A stretch of 64,000 nt of DNA from Lysinibacillus odysseyi 34hs-1 = NBRC 100172 (GTDB taxonomy: Bacteria; Bacillota; Bacilli; Bacillales_A; Planococcaceae), in assembly GCF_001591965.1 (NCBI RefSeq), contig NZ_BCVX01000016.1, positions 1 to 64,000 on the forward strand, read 5' to 3'. Below the pieces are notes generated by a model. The model had not been told where the DNA came from, ran no database searches, and was given only the letters and a program-made list of their open reading frames with translations. Each line of letters starts with the position of its first letter. Position 1 is the first letter of the stretch. Below are positions 18,093 to 27,567 of this stretch, one piece after another. The translations under genes were made by a program, and so were the position numbers.

Positions 18093-19433
18093 ATGGAGAC
18101 AATCGTAAAGGTTCGGCGACTAGTAATTGAAAATATGAAAAATGTCGAATTTGGGGAAATTCAAGTTCAGACGGCTTTTGAAACACTTACTCAATCTGAT
18201 GTCGTTGGACTATATGGACAGAACGGGTCGGGAAAAACGACGGTCGTCGATGCATTCGAGCTGCTGAAAAGACTTATATCAAGCGGCGGGTTTATGAAAA
18301 AACTCCCGCGTAACGATAAGCATATTATTCATACGGAAAATGAACGGGCAAAACTGACCTTTGATTTTTTTGTTCGTAATACAGTTGGGGAATTTTTTCT
18401 CCAATATCAAGTAGAACTGGCAAGGGGAGAAGAACGGCTCTATCCTGTTTTTGAGCAACTTTCTTACAGGGAGAATGCTCCCGGAAAGCGGATGAAGGTA
18501 TTAGTGAAGAAGGATGAAATGCACCTGCAAATCCGCACACGTTCGCTGGAAGGAATGGATGAGAAAATCAGGATTTCCATGATGGTGACGAGTCATTTAG
18601 CTGAAAGGGAAAATGCATCCTTTATTTTTCATAAGGAGCTGAAGCCTATTTTAAAGGATAGGCTTGGTGAGTTGGAATGGCAGCTGATTGAAAACATTGC
18701 CGTGGATTTTAATCGTGATCTGCTTGTGATTAATAATGCAGAAGTCGGAATGATCCTGACAAAATATATCATGCCTTTTAGCGTTTATTTAGATAAGTCG
18801 CATGGAGTAATTCCTTATGATTTGTCAGGCCCGGCATTGCTTCCTAAGCCGCTATATGAAACGTTGGTACAGCTTATTAAGCAGACAAACGAACTGCTGT
18901 CTGCCATTATCCCGAGCCTTACTATTGATATACAGGAAATTACGGAGCAGACAATGGATGACGGGAAGCTGGGTGTGCGCTTTGAATTTCTATCAAATCG
19001 GAACGGCCGTGTTCTTCCTCTTCGTACCGAATCAGAGGGAATTTTAAAGATTATTTCCATTCTGAGTGCCTTAATAGCTGTCTATAATAAACCGAATGCC
19101 TGTATTGTCATTGATGAACTGGATTCGGGTGTATTTGAATATTTGCTTGGAGAGCTGCTGCGGATTATTGATGAGACAGGACAGGGCCAGCTTTTCTTTA
19201 CCTCACATAACCTTCGATTATTAGAGGTGCTGCCGGCAAGTAACTTATGGTTTACTACCTCAAATGAACAAAATCGATATATTCAGCTAAAGGGCGTGAA
19301 ATCATTGCACAACATAAGAGATGTGTATCTTCGGGCCATTCAGCTGGGCGGCCAGGATGAGGAAATATATAAGGAAACGAAGACATTTCATATTAAGCAG
19401 GCTTTCAGGAAGGCGGGGAAGCGTCATGAGTAA
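18093..19433 (+). CDS. AAA/ABC-type ATPase of a two-gene ATPase-TOPRIM module
   Basis: A 446-residue ATPase of the AAA_15/AAA_21 (OLD-like) group. Walker A is YGQNGSGKTT (residues 41-50), the signature-like TESEGILKIISIL falls near 310-322, Walker B is CIVIDELDSG (337-346) and the switch histidine is in FFTSHNLRLLE (about 370). The middle lacks the long coiled coil of SMC/Rad50. It has no TOPRIM domain itself; that function is in the next gene, which overlaps it by eight bases. The split ATPase plus TOPRIM layout is that of PARIS (AriA/AriB), RloA/RloB and AbiL anti-phage systems. Not in an obvious island. Confidence 0.8.
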   Translation: METIVKVRRLVIENMKNVEFGEIQVQTAFETLTQSDVVGLYGQNGSGKTTVVDAFELLKRLISSGGFMKKLPRNDKHIIHTENERAKLTFDFFVRNTVGEFFLQYQVELARGEERLYPVFEQLSYRENAPGKRMKVLVKKDEMHLQIRTRSLEGMDEKIRISMMVTSHLAERENASFIFHKELKPILKDRLGELEWQLIENIAVDFNRDLLVINNAEVGMILTKYIMPFSVYLDKSHGVIPYDLSGPALLPKPLYETLVQLIKQTNELLSAIIPSLTIDIQEITEQTMDDGKLGVRFEFLSNRNGRVLPLRTESEGILKIISILSALIAVYNKPNACIVIDELDSGVFEYLLGELLRIIDETGQGQLFFTSHNLRLLEVLPASNLWFTTSNEQNRYIQLKGVKSLHNIRDVYLRAIQLGGQDEEIYKETKTFHIKQAFRKAGKRHE

Positions 19434-20151
19434 AAAAGTAGTGCTGGTTATTGTGGAAGGACAAACAGAGGAACTGGTCTTCTTTGACTTTCTCCAAGAA
19501 CGCTTCCGGGAGCTGGAAATCAGGATCGATGTCCAATGCGGGGATGTCGTTAGTAATTGGAATCGAAAGCACGGCACAGTGGAATGTGCTATCGAATATA
19601 TTATTAAAAACTATTTAAATACGTATCGGCTGATGCCGAGCGATTTATTGGCAGTTGTCCAATTTACAGACACGGATGGCTGCTTTATCAATAATAAGTT
19701 TATCCGGGTAGATAGAATAAAAGCAACGCGGACGAGATATGGGAAGAATGGCATCTATGTTACTACAAAGTTTAAAAAGCTGCAGATGATCGAACGAAAT
19801 CAGGTAAAGGCAGAGAATATGAAAATCTTGGCCCAAGACAGATACGCTGCTTATAAAAAGCGCAAAATCCCTTATCGTCTTTACTACTTTTCCATCAACC
19901 TTGATCATGTATTATGGGGAGAGCAAAATGCAAAGGGACATAGTAAATTAGAAAAGGCAGAAAGCTTTCTTGATCAGCTGGACATGCCGCTGGATCAATT
20001 TTTACGGCAATTTACTCCAGCAGAAGAAAGGTTATCATGGGAAGAAAATTGGGAAAGCTCATGGGAAAACATTGCAAAAGAGCTGAATTCGCTTCAACGC
20101 GGCACGAATATGCCGTTTGTTCTTGATTTTCTCGATTCTTTGCTTAAATAA
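19426..20151 (+). CDS. Stand-alone TOPRIM / RloB-like protein partnered with the ATPase
   Basis: A 241-residue protein. The N-terminus VLVIVEGQTEELVFFDFL supplies the TOPRIM glutamate (Glu11, with Glu15), and VVQFTDTDG supplies the DxD pair (Asp82, Asp84), the metal-binding set used by OLD nucleases and RloB. I chose ATG 19426, preceded by AAGGCGGGG, which overlaps the ATPase stop by eight bases; a longer reading frame starting at 19321 has no ribosome site. Translational coupling argues for a complex. Nuclease or tRNA-cleaving activity is inferred only from the family. Confidence 0.75.
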   Translation: MSKKVVLVIVEGQTEELVFFDFLQERFRELEIRIDVQCGDVVSNWNRKHGTVECAIEYIIKNYLNTYRLMPSDLLAVVQFTDTDGCFINNKFIRVDRIKATRTRYGKNGIYVTTKFKKLQMIERNQVKAENMKILAQDRYAAYKKRKIPYRLYYFSINLDHVLWGEQNAKGHSKLEKAESFLDQLDMPLDQFLRQFTPAEERLSWEENWESSWENIAKELNSLQRGTNMPFVLDFLDSLLK

Positions 20152-20232
20152 GTTGAAAAGCAGAACTGAAAAGGTGACTATTATATTCCCGGTAACTTAC
20201 CAATTGACCAACAAATATATTCTGTCGTGCCA

Positions 20233-20280
20233 TAAGGCTCTCTTTCTATAACTGGATGAAAACAGGAAAGGGCCTTTTTG
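20233..20280 (+). terminator. Probable terminator of the ATPase-TOPRIM operon
   Basis: AAGGC-TC-TCTTTC pairs with GAAAG-GGCCTT across a loop, followed by TTTTT. Confidence 0.5.
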
Positions 20281-20407
20281 CATACCTGTCAAAGCTGAAA
20301 ATGAGACTAGTTTATAACAAGAGAGCTCTCGGGTATCGACATGTATAAACTCTTCTTAAAACACTTATATTGTAAGAAGAACTTGTGCTCGGGAGGTTGA
20401 TCAAGAA

Positions 20408-20851
20408 ATGGCAAAAAATAATCATGCAATGAATTTTTGGTCCGGCATTTTATTTGGACTGGGCTTGATTGCATTCTTTGATGAAACTGTATTTCACCAA
20501 CTGCTGCACTGGCATCACTTCTATGATAAGTCCACGTTGGCTATCGGCCTAGTATCTGATGGGTTTTTCCATGCGTTCAGCTGGTTTGCAACGGTGATTG
20601 GCCTTTTTATGGTTGCCTATTTACGGAAACAGAAATCGTGGCATCGTAAACGCTGGATCGGGGCGGTCTTATTGGGGGCCGGAGTGTTCCAGCTCTATGA
20701 TGGCATCATTCAGCATAAGATATTCAGGCTTCACCAGATTCGCTACAATGTCGAGATTTTGTATTATGATCTTGTTTGGAATGTTGGCGCGATTTTATTT
20801 ATTATCATTGGTCTGTTTATTTTAAGAAGGAAGCAGGTGGGGACAAGTTGA
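20408..20851 (+). CDS. DUF2243 membrane protein
   Basis: A 147-residue protein with four membrane helices, rich in His and Trp (LHWHHFY, HAFSWF, HRKRW, YDGIIQHK). This is the DUF2243 family, commonly encoded next to CtaG in Bacillales and actinobacteria. GGGAGG precedes ATG. It overlaps the CtaG gene by one base, so the two are translated together. Exact role unknown; the pairing suggests cytochrome oxidase or copper biology. Confidence 0.85.
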   Translation: MAKNNHAMNFWSGILFGLGLIAFFDETVFHQLLHWHHFYDKSTLAIGLVSDGFFHAFSWFATVIGLFMVAYLRKQKSWHRKRWIGAVLLGAGVFQLYDGIIQHKIFRLHQIRYNVEILYYDLVWNVGAILFIIIGLFILRRKQVGTS

Positions 20852-21600
20852 TGGGAGATTGGGTCAGCATTCTTCTTGTCTTTATTTTGATCGCGGCGCC
20901 GTATGTAATGGCAGCAGAAATAAAAGGGGGGTTGCCGGCCAGAAGGATTCTCTATTGGGTAATCGGTGCCGGCTGTATTGCGTTTTCCATCACAGGGTCA
21001 TTGGCGCAGGAAGCACACCATTATTTCGTTGCTCATATGACTGTCCATTTACTGCTGGGTATGGCCGCTCCTTTATTTTTCGTACTGGCAAAACCGGTTA
21101 CATTATTATTGCGTATACTGCCTGTAAAAACTGCACGCAGCATGATGAAACTGTCTAAAACACGCTATGCGCGTTTTATCAGTCATCCTTTCACAGCCAC
21201 AGTATTGAATATTGGCGGGTTATGGGTGCTGTATACAACGGATTTATATAGGGCAATGCATATGTCTATGGTCGTTCATTATATTGTGCATTTACATATT
21301 TTCCTTGCCGGTTATTTGTTTACCCATGTCCTGCTTTCGGCTGATTTTAATCCCCATAGAGCACCGTGGCTGCTCCGTTCGGGTGTGCTTGTTCTATCGA
21401 TTGCTGCTCATAATATTTTAGCGAAATGGCTTTATGCTAACCCCCCCTATATGGCGACTGCCGAGCAGGCAGAAATAGGTGCCCAATGGATGTATTACGG
21501 GGGAGGGGTGATTGAACTAATCATCATCACCTTATTGTGTTATGAATGGTATCGGGGCATGCAAAAAGAAGCTCAGCGTAATGTGGAGGCAAGTGCCTAA
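20851..21600 (+). CDS. ctaG: Cytochrome c oxidase assembly factor CtaG (caa3 type)
   Basis: A 249-residue membrane protein with about seven helices. Conserved His and Met clusters (HMTVHLLLGMAAPLF, HMSMVVHYIVHLHIFLAGYLF, WMYYGGGVIELI) fit the caa3_CtaG family needed to assemble the copper-containing oxidase. I start it at ATG 20851, behind GGTGGGG, not at an upstream ATG lying inside the preceding gene. Confidence 0.9.
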   Translation: MGDWVSILLVFILIAAPYVMAAEIKGGLPARRILYWVIGAGCIAFSITGSLAQEAHHYFVAHMTVHLLLGMAAPLFFVLAKPVTLLLRILPVKTARSMMKLSKTRYARFISHPFTATVLNIGGLWVLYTTDLYRAMHMSMVVHYIVHLHIFLAGYLFTHVLLSADFNPHRAPWLLRSGVLVLSIAAHNILAKWLYANPPYMATAEQAEIGAQWMYYGGGVIELIIITLLCYEWYRGMQKEAQRNVEASA

Positions 21601-21637
21601 TATGTTGGCCGTAAGCAGGCAGAATAAAAGGAAGATC

Positions 21638-21673
21638 AAAAGCCGAAGTCTCTTTTTGACTTCGGCTTTTTTA
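21638..21673 (+). terminator. Terminator after ctaG
   Basis: AAAAGCCGAAGTC pairs with GACTTCGGCTTTT around a short loop, then TTTTT. Confidence 0.88.
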
Positions 21674-21798
21674 ATTTTATTGGGAAGGTTTTATGTAGTA
21701 CATGCTTTTTTACTATTCTGCTGTCTCACTGAGAATCTGCAGGCAACAGGCATGTAGAAAGAATCTAGCGCATATGGTAGTCGCAGAGGGGGAAATTT

Positions 21799-23088
21799 AT
21801 GCAAATTCATGTAGTACAACCTGGCCAGACAATTTACGGCCTGGCACAGGCATATCGTACAACGGTGCAGGCGATTATCCAGACAAATGAATTGCAAAAC
21901 CCGGATCGGCTCGTGGTAGGTCAGGCATTAGTCATGCCTATATATGGAAGGTTTCACTGGGTACAGGCAGGTGAGAGTTTTTGGAGTATCGCGCAGCGCT
22001 ACGGGCTGAATATGAATACGCTGGCACGACTAAACGGTTTAAATATAAATGAGCCCTTGATGATAGGAACCCAGCTCTACATTCCGCCCCGGCCAAAGAC
22101 AACGGCTGAAACTTTAGCCTTCTTGGAGCCGCGGGGTGATACGGTTAGCCCGGCTCTGTTAGAACAGGCGGCCAAAGCTGGCCCTGTCCTTACGTATTTA
22201 AGCCTTTTTAGCCTGGAGGCGAGGAGGGATGGCAGCTTACGCCTGCCACCAAGCAATGGAATAATAGAGACAGCTGAGCAGGCGGGGACATCCATCATGC
22301 TGGTTATCTCTAATCTCGAAGCGGGCGCATTTAGTTCAGAACTTGGGCGTGATATTTTACAAAGCACTGCTGTTCAAGATCTTTTGCTCGAAAATATCAT
22401 TTCCTATGCTGAAGAATTAGGAGATGTGCGTGCCGTTATGTTTGATTTTGAACATCTTCCAGGGGATCAGCGATTGGCCTATACTCAGTTTTTACAGCGG
22501 GCAGTCGAGCAAATGCATGAGGTCGGGTTACGCGTGAGTGCGGCCTTAGCGCCCAAGACTCGAGCAGACCAGCCTGGGGAATGGTTTGTCGCGCACGATT
22601 ATCGTGCAATCGGCCAAATAGTCGATTTTGTCATGCTTATGACATATGAATGGGGCTATTCCGCCGGTCCTCCGATGGCAGTATCGCCTATTAATGAAGT
22701 TGAACGTGTGCTGAATTACGCTCTTACGGAGATGCCTGCCAATAAAATTATGATGGGCCAGAATTTGTATGGCTATGACTGGACACTTCCATTTGTACAG
22801 GGAGGGGAGTATGCTCGGGCTATCAGTCCGCAAATGGCTATCCAGCTTGCTGTAAGGTATCAGGCAATTATTCAATATGATACTAAAGCCCAGGCTCCTT
22901 TCTTTACGTATCAGGATGAGGAAGGCAGGGATCATATTGTATGGTTTGAGGATGCAAGATCTATTCAGGCAAAATTTGACCTTTTGAAAAAACTTGGGCT
23001 CCGGGGAATAGGGTATTGGAAACTGGGGTTATCCTTCCCGCAAAACTGGCTTCTTATCGAAGATAATTTTGATGTGGTGAAATTATAA
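21799..23088 (+). CDS. SleL/YaaH-like cortex-lytic N-acetylglucosaminidase (LysM-LysM-GH18)
   Basis: A 429-residue protein without a signal peptide. Two LysM modules come first (IHVVQPGQTIYGLAQ, residues 2-45; HWVQAGESFWSIAQRYG, 51-97) to bind peptidoglycan, followed by a glycoside hydrolase family 18 barrel (about 100-429). The catalytic strand is VMFDFEHLP, keeping the Asp-x-Glu, and MLMTYEWG is the Tyr-containing strand. SleL acts in the spore during germination by cutting cortex fragments; here that role is by family. GGGGG precedes ATG. Monocistronic. Confidence 0.88.
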   Translation: MQIHVVQPGQTIYGLAQAYRTTVQAIIQTNELQNPDRLVVGQALVMPIYGRFHWVQAGESFWSIAQRYGLNMNTLARLNGLNINEPLMIGTQLYIPPRPKTTAETLAFLEPRGDTVSPALLEQAAKAGPVLTYLSLFSLEARRDGSLRLPPSNGIIETAEQAGTSIMLVISNLEAGAFSSELGRDILQSTAVQDLLLENIISYAEELGDVRAVMFDFEHLPGDQRLAYTQFLQRAVEQMHEVGLRVSAALAPKTRADQPGEWFVAHDYRAIGQIVDFVMLMTYEWGYSAGPPMAVSPINEVERVLNYALTEMPANKIMMGQNLYGYDWTLPFVQGGEYARAISPQMAIQLAVRYQAIIQYDTKAQAPFFTYQDEEGRDHIVWFEDARSIQAKFDLLKKLGLRGIGYWKLGLSFPQNWLLIEDNFDVVKL

Positions 23089-23201
23089 GGCAGCTAGTGC
23101 TACTATAGCTGCCTTTCAATTGTGCGAAAAAATGAATAGGGCGAATCACGTACATGCAGCATATATACTGTTTTACTAAACATAAGTCTTTCGTTAGGAT
23201 T

Positions 23202-23231
23202 TTGCAGGAGATTAATAGATGCTACTATAAT
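23202..23231 (+). promoter_or_regulatory. Promoter of the GDSL-SLH lipase gene
   Basis: TTGCAG (23202-23207), 18 bases, TATAAT (23226-23231), about 35 bases before the start codon. Confidence 0.55.
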
Positions 23232-23265
23232 TAATAGAGTAAAACAGTAAAGGGGGAATTGTAAG

Positions 23266-24609
23266 TTGAAGTTATTTAAGTTTTTAGCCGTATTATTCTT
23301 GACGTTCCAGCTTGTTAGTCCTGCGGCAGCCATGACAGGCAATAGAGGGGAACCGGCTCACTACCTTGCTTTGGGGGATTCACTTGCCGCCGGGATGATT
23401 GAAACAGGCGGTATCGGGACAGGCTATGCTGATGTTCTTGCACAAACATTAAAAGAGGCGGGGTTATTGGCTTCCTATAACAAGGGCTTTGCAGTGCCAG
23501 GTTATACAACAGAGCAAGTTTTAGATGAACTAAACAAGGATGTGAAAAAGCCTTCGTCTGAAACAGGAGAAAAGGTTTCTATTGTAGACGAAGTAAAGAA
23601 AGCGGATGTTATTACGATTAGTGTCGGAGCGAACGACGTTTTAAAAAATTTGAAGCGCGACGACACGGGGAAATTGAGCTTTGATCCTGCTGAAGTACAA
23701 AAGGGAATCGTGAAAATGGTTGGAAACTATGATGCAATTTTAAAGCATATCACACAGCTTAATCCTACTGCGGATGTATTTGTAATGGGTTATTATAATC
23801 CTTTCCCGCATGTAACAGAGCTAGCTGTCCAATTAAATATGCTTGTAGGGATTCTGGATACGCAGGTAAATCAGATGACTGAAAAAAATGGAGCATATTT
23901 TGTAAAAGTAGCAGATATTTTAGCTTCTGACACGGCGGCATATTTGCCAAACCCTGAAAATATCCATCCGAGCGAGGAAGGATATAAGGCAATAGCTGAG
24001 CAATTTACAAAACCGGTCCTTGAGTATATTAATCTAGTACCGCTTCCTGAAGTGAAAATGGATTTTACGGATATTCCAAAAGATAGCGAGTCATACGGTT
24101 ATGCAGTAAAGGCAGCCGAATATGGGCTGATGAACGGATATAAAGATGGTACATTCAAGCCGTATAATCCGTTGACACGTGTCCAAATGACATCGATTTT
24201 GACACGGGCCCTGGAATTAGAGGCAACGTCACCCGTGAAATTTACGGATTTGCTTACCTATCCAGCTGAAACCCAGCAGGAAGTTGCAGCAGCAGCTGAA
24301 GCGGGAATCGTGAAAGGGATCGGCCAGCTGTTTAAGCCGGCTGACCGTATTACTCGTGCACAAATGGCCTTAATGATCCAGCGTGCGTATGAAAAAGAAA
24401 CAGGGAAATCGTATAAGCCGGCAAAAACAGCGCCATTTACTGATATCAGCACATACAGCAGCGAGTATAAGGAAGCTATTACATTCCTGTATGATAAACA
24501 AATTGCTTCAGGGGTAGGTTCAACAGGGAAATTCAACCCAACAGGCTATTTAACACGTGCCCAGGCTGCAAAAATCATCTCTAATTTTTATGAGCAAATA
24601 TTACAGTAA
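23266..24609 (+). CDS. Cell-surface GDSL lipase/esterase with three SLH domains
   Basis: A 447-residue exported enzyme. A signal peptide (residues 1-22, ending AAA) precedes an SGNH hydrolase: block I LALGDSLAAG with the Ser nucleophile, block III VGANDV, and NIHPSEEGY with the catalytic His. Three S-layer homology domains follow (about 270-325, 330-390, 395-447; TRVQM, TRAQM, TRAQA motifs), which bind pyruvylated wall polymer, so the enzyme sits on the cell surface. Starts with TTG behind GGGGG. The SLH anchor points to an S-layer-bearing host. Confidence 0.92.
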   Translation: MKLFKFLAVLFLTFQLVSPAAAMTGNRGEPAHYLALGDSLAAGMIETGGIGTGYADVLAQTLKEAGLLASYNKGFAVPGYTTEQVLDELNKDVKKPSSETGEKVSIVDEVKKADVITISVGANDVLKNLKRDDTGKLSFDPAEVQKGIVKMVGNYDAILKHITQLNPTADVFVMGYYNPFPHVTELAVQLNMLVGILDTQVNQMTEKNGAYFVKVADILASDTAAYLPNPENIHPSEEGYKAIAEQFTKPVLEYINLVPLPEVKMDFTDIPKDSESYGYAVKAAEYGLMNGYKDGTFKPYNPLTRVQMTSILTRALELEATSPVKFTDLLTYPAETQQEVAAAAEAGIVKGIGQLFKPADRITRAQMALMIQRAYEKETGKSYKPAKTAPFTDISTYSSEYKEAITFLYDKQIASGVGSTGKFNPTGYLTRAQAAKIISNFYEQILQ

Positions 24610-24613
24610 ATAA

Positions 24614-24658
24614 AATAAGCGGCGAGGAGATGGGGAATCTGCCTCGTCGCTTATTTTT
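24614..24658 (+). terminator. Terminator after the GDSL-SLH gene
   Basis: AATAAGCGGCGAGG pairs with CCTCGTCGCTTATT (one mismatch), then TTTT. Confidence 0.82.
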
Positions 24659-24732
24659 AATATATATAGCAGAAGGGGTATTCTGCTGGGGATAATGTAG
24701 TTAGTATAGACATATAAAAAAGTTTCTATTCA

Positions 24733-25479
24733 TTATTCTTTCCATTTTAGCCCTTCAAAGAAGCGGTACACTTCTTCGAATACTAAATCGCGTTCTTGGC
24801 CTAATGTTAAAATATGGCCGGAGTTTACAAATGTTTTTACAGATTTGATGCGTGATTTGACAGAACTGTAAATCAGGTCTGCACTTTCGCAATAATATTC
24901 ATCATCCTGTAAACCGCGTAGAATGTGGACAGGTGCCTCAATATTTTCTAGCTTATTACTTGTATCATTAATCATCCCTTGCAAATAGTCAAGTGATGGC
25001 ATTCGAACTAAATCTGCAACATGCTCCGGACGGTCCACATTTGGGTCATACGTACCGGATAATTTTTTGTAATTAATGGCATAGTCAATAATACGGCTCT
25101 GTAAGCTTTCCGGACTCTTTGCGATAGCAGGAGCCGACATTGTAACAATTGCTTTTGTTGGGCGTTCAACACCAAGCTTTAAAGAAAAGATACCGCCTAG
25201 TGATACACCGGCAACTGCAATTTCCTCATAGCCAAGACTGCGTAGAACATCGTACCCTTCAATTACGCTGTTCCACCATTCTAGTGGATTTGTTTGAATT
25301 AGTGTTTTTGGGTCGCTGCCATGGCCTTTATAAAGCGGAGCATGTACAGTGTAATTGCGATCTGCTAAATATTTTCCTAAACGTTTTACATCATTTGTAT
25401 TTCCGGTAAAGCCGTGCAATAGAAGAACCGCACGTTTGCCGGCTTCAATTGTAAAAGGCTTTGGTGGAATGATTTTCAT
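24733..25479 (-). CDS. Est30-like carboxylesterase
   Basis: A 248-residue cytoplasmic alpha/beta hydrolase resembling the Geobacillus Est30 monoacyl esterase. LLLHGFTG forms the oxyanion hole, GVSLGG carries the Ser nucleophile (about residue 93), and VNSGHIL the catalytic His. AAAGGAG precedes ATG. Divergent from the LysR gene, with a 222-base AT-rich gap that presumably holds both promoters. Confidence 0.9.
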   Translation of the reverse strand: MKIIPPKPFTIEAGKRAVLLLHGFTGNTNDVKRLGKYLADRNYTVHAPLYKGHGSDPKTLIQTNPLEWWNSVIEGYDVLRSLGYEEIAVAGVSLGGIFSLKLGVERPTKAIVTMSAPAIAKSPESLQSRIIDYAINYKKLSGTYDPNVDRPEHVADLVRMPSLDYLQGMINDTSNKLENIEAPVHILRGLQDDEYYCESADLIYSSVKSRIKSVKTFVNSGHILTLGQERDLVFEEVYRFFEGLKWKE

Positions 25480-25701
25480 TTTTAAACAAACTCCTTTTAA
25501 GTATGTGATAATGTATATTCATTTGATGTAAGAAAATTTGACGATCAAGCGAAAGTTCAAAAAACAGTTGTAATTCAATAAAAAATTTGATATGAATTCG
25601 TTTCGTTATAGCTATTATAGTGCTATAAATACATAAGTACAATTTATTATTTCTATTACTTTAATATCTTTTAGTTATTGATTAAAAGGAGGCATTCTTT
25701 C

Positions 25702-26589
25702 ATGGAAATACAGCAATTACAGTACTTCAAAACTGTGGCACAGCTGCAGCATATGACACGTGCTGCAGAAAAATTGAGCATTTCACAGCCAGCCCTCAGC
25801 AAGTCAATTGCTAATATTGAACAGGAGCTTGGTGTCCCGCTATTTGATAGACAGGGACGTTCGATCCTTTTAAATCGATATGGCATTCTATTTTTAGAAA
25901 GTGTCGATATTATATTAGCGGAGTACGGCAAAATCATGCAGGAATTTGGAGATATTACTACACCCGGACATGGAGAGGTAGCGTTCGGATTTATTCATAC
26001 ACTTGGTATGGAAATTGTCCCCGAGCTCATGGCCACAGTTCCTGACAAGTATCCACATATGAAATTTTCCTTAACACAGGCGACATCCCTTAACTTACTG
26101 AAACGTCTGGAAGAAGGAGCAATTGATCTTTGCCTGTCACAGGAGATTGAATCAAAGCTTATCGATATTGAGTGGGTGGACCTATGGACTGAGGAGTTAT
26201 TTGTAATCGTTCCTGCCAATCATATGCTGGCACAGAGAAACACCATTGAACTCCATGAAATTAAGAATGAACCATTCATCTCGATAAAGCGCGGCAATTC
26301 TTTGCGCCAAATTGTCGATCAGTTTTTAAAAGAAGCAGGCGTTACGGCAAAAACGACTTTCTCAGCAGAGGAAATGCACACTGTAGCAGGCTTTGTTGGT
26401 GCAGGGCTTGGCGTATCACTTATTCCCCATATTAAGGGGCTTGAACACTTTAATGTGAAAAAAATATCCGTAAGTTCGCCTCCGTGCCGCAGAAAAATAG
26501 GTGTCGCCTGGGCGAAGGGCCGCTATTTATCACCAGCCGCTAATGAATTCAAGGAATTTTTAATTGATTATTTTAGAGGAGAGGCATAA
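25702..26589 (+). CDS. LysR-family transcriptional regulator
   Basis: A 295-residue regulator. The winged helix-turn-helix is at the N-terminus (MEIQQLQYFKTVAQLQHMTRA, LSISQPALSKSIANIEQELG) and a periplasmic-binding-protein-like effector domain follows (about 90-290). AGGAGG sets the start at ATG 25702. Divergently transcribed from the esterase, which it may control, and overlapping the Sel1 gene by one base. Effector unknown; resembles GltC/YwbI-like members. Confidence 0.9.
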   Translation: MEIQQLQYFKTVAQLQHMTRAAEKLSISQPALSKSIANIEQELGVPLFDRQGRSILLNRYGILFLESVDIILAEYGKIMQEFGDITTPGHGEVAFGFIHTLGMEIVPELMATVPDKYPHMKFSLTQATSLNLLKRLEEGAIDLCLSQEIESKLIDIEWVDLWTEELFVIVPANHMLAQRNTIELHEIKNEPFISIKRGNSLRQIVDQFLKEAGVTAKTTFSAEEMHTVAGFVGAGLGVSLIPHIKGLEHFNVKKISVSSPPCRRKIGVAWAKGRYLSPAANEFKEFLIDYFRGEA

Positions 26590-27431
26590 TGGACAAACAG
26601 ACATTCTTTGAGCTTATAGAGGAAGATTTACATCCCGCCGCTATCGAGGCGATGAATGGAGATGCATCGGCAATGTTTACTATTGCTATGTATTTGAAGG
26701 AGAAGGACCTGGAAAAGGAAGCAGTTGTATGGCTAAAAAAAGCAGCAGCGAAGGCTCATGCCCCCGCACAATATGAGCTTGCGAATTGTTATTATGCCGG
26801 CAGCGGAGTGGAAATAGATGAGAAGCGTGCATTTGAACTATATGAGCAGGCGGCCGAGCAGGGTCATGCGGATGCGGCTAATAACCTGGCTGATATGTAC
26901 TTAAACGGGGAATCGGTGGAAGTAAACGAGGAAAAAGCACTGGAATGGTTTAGTCAGGCCGCAAAAAACGGAGTAGTAGAAGCAATGTTTACGTTAGGCA
27001 TAATGTATGAACAAGGACTCGGCACAACACCGGATGAAAAACAGGCATATCTGTATTACGAGCAGGCAGCAGTAGAAGGCTACGAGGATGCACAGTATCG
27101 GCTTGGGTGTATTTATTTGGAAGGACTCCTCGGCAAAGAGCAAAATAATGAAAAGGCGCTGGAGTGGTTTGAACGTGCAGCAGATCAGTTCTATATAGAT
27201 GCTATTTATAATCTTGGCTATCTATATGAAAAAGGTATTGCGGTAGAGCAGAATGGACTAAAAGCAATTACCTATTATAAGCAGGCAGCCCTTCTTGGGG
27301 ATTATCAGGCGAAAATGAACCTCGCCTATTTGTTTGAAGCAGGAGAATGTGTTCCGAAAAACGAAGAAGAATCAAGGAAATGGAGACTCTCTGCTACTAC
27401 ACAGTTGGAAGAAGCCGCACAGGAATGGTGA
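26589..27431 (+). CDS. Sel1-like (TPR-type) repeat protein
   Basis: A 280-residue protein made of seven or so Sel1 repeats of 36 residues (AQYELANCYYAGSGVEIDEK, then AANNLADMYLNG, AMFTLGIMYEQGLG, AQYRLGCIYLEG and so on). No signal peptide. Such solenoids mediate protein contacts. ATG overlaps the LysR stop, so it is translated with the regulator; a partnership is inferred. Confidence 0.9.
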   Translation: MDKQTFFELIEEDLHPAAIEAMNGDASAMFTIAMYLKEKDLEKEAVVWLKKAAAKAHAPAQYELANCYYAGSGVEIDEKRAFELYEQAAEQGHADAANNLADMYLNGESVEVNEEKALEWFSQAAKNGVVEAMFTLGIMYEQGLGTTPDEKQAYLYYEQAAVEGYEDAQYRLGCIYLEGLLGKEQNNEKALEWFERAADQFYIDAIYNLGYLYEKGIAVEQNGLKAITYYKQAALLGDYQAKMNLAYLFEAGECVPKNEEESRKWRLSATTQLEEAAQEW

Positions 27432-27567
27432 ATGTATAGCAGGGGAAGAATAACACTTTTTCATTATGTGAATAATAGAAAAGCCGTTAAAACAGCAGCA
27501 GAAATGTTTACAACCTTTATTAAACAGGCTAATAATGATGTAGGAGATAAAATAAGGAGGTTTTATC

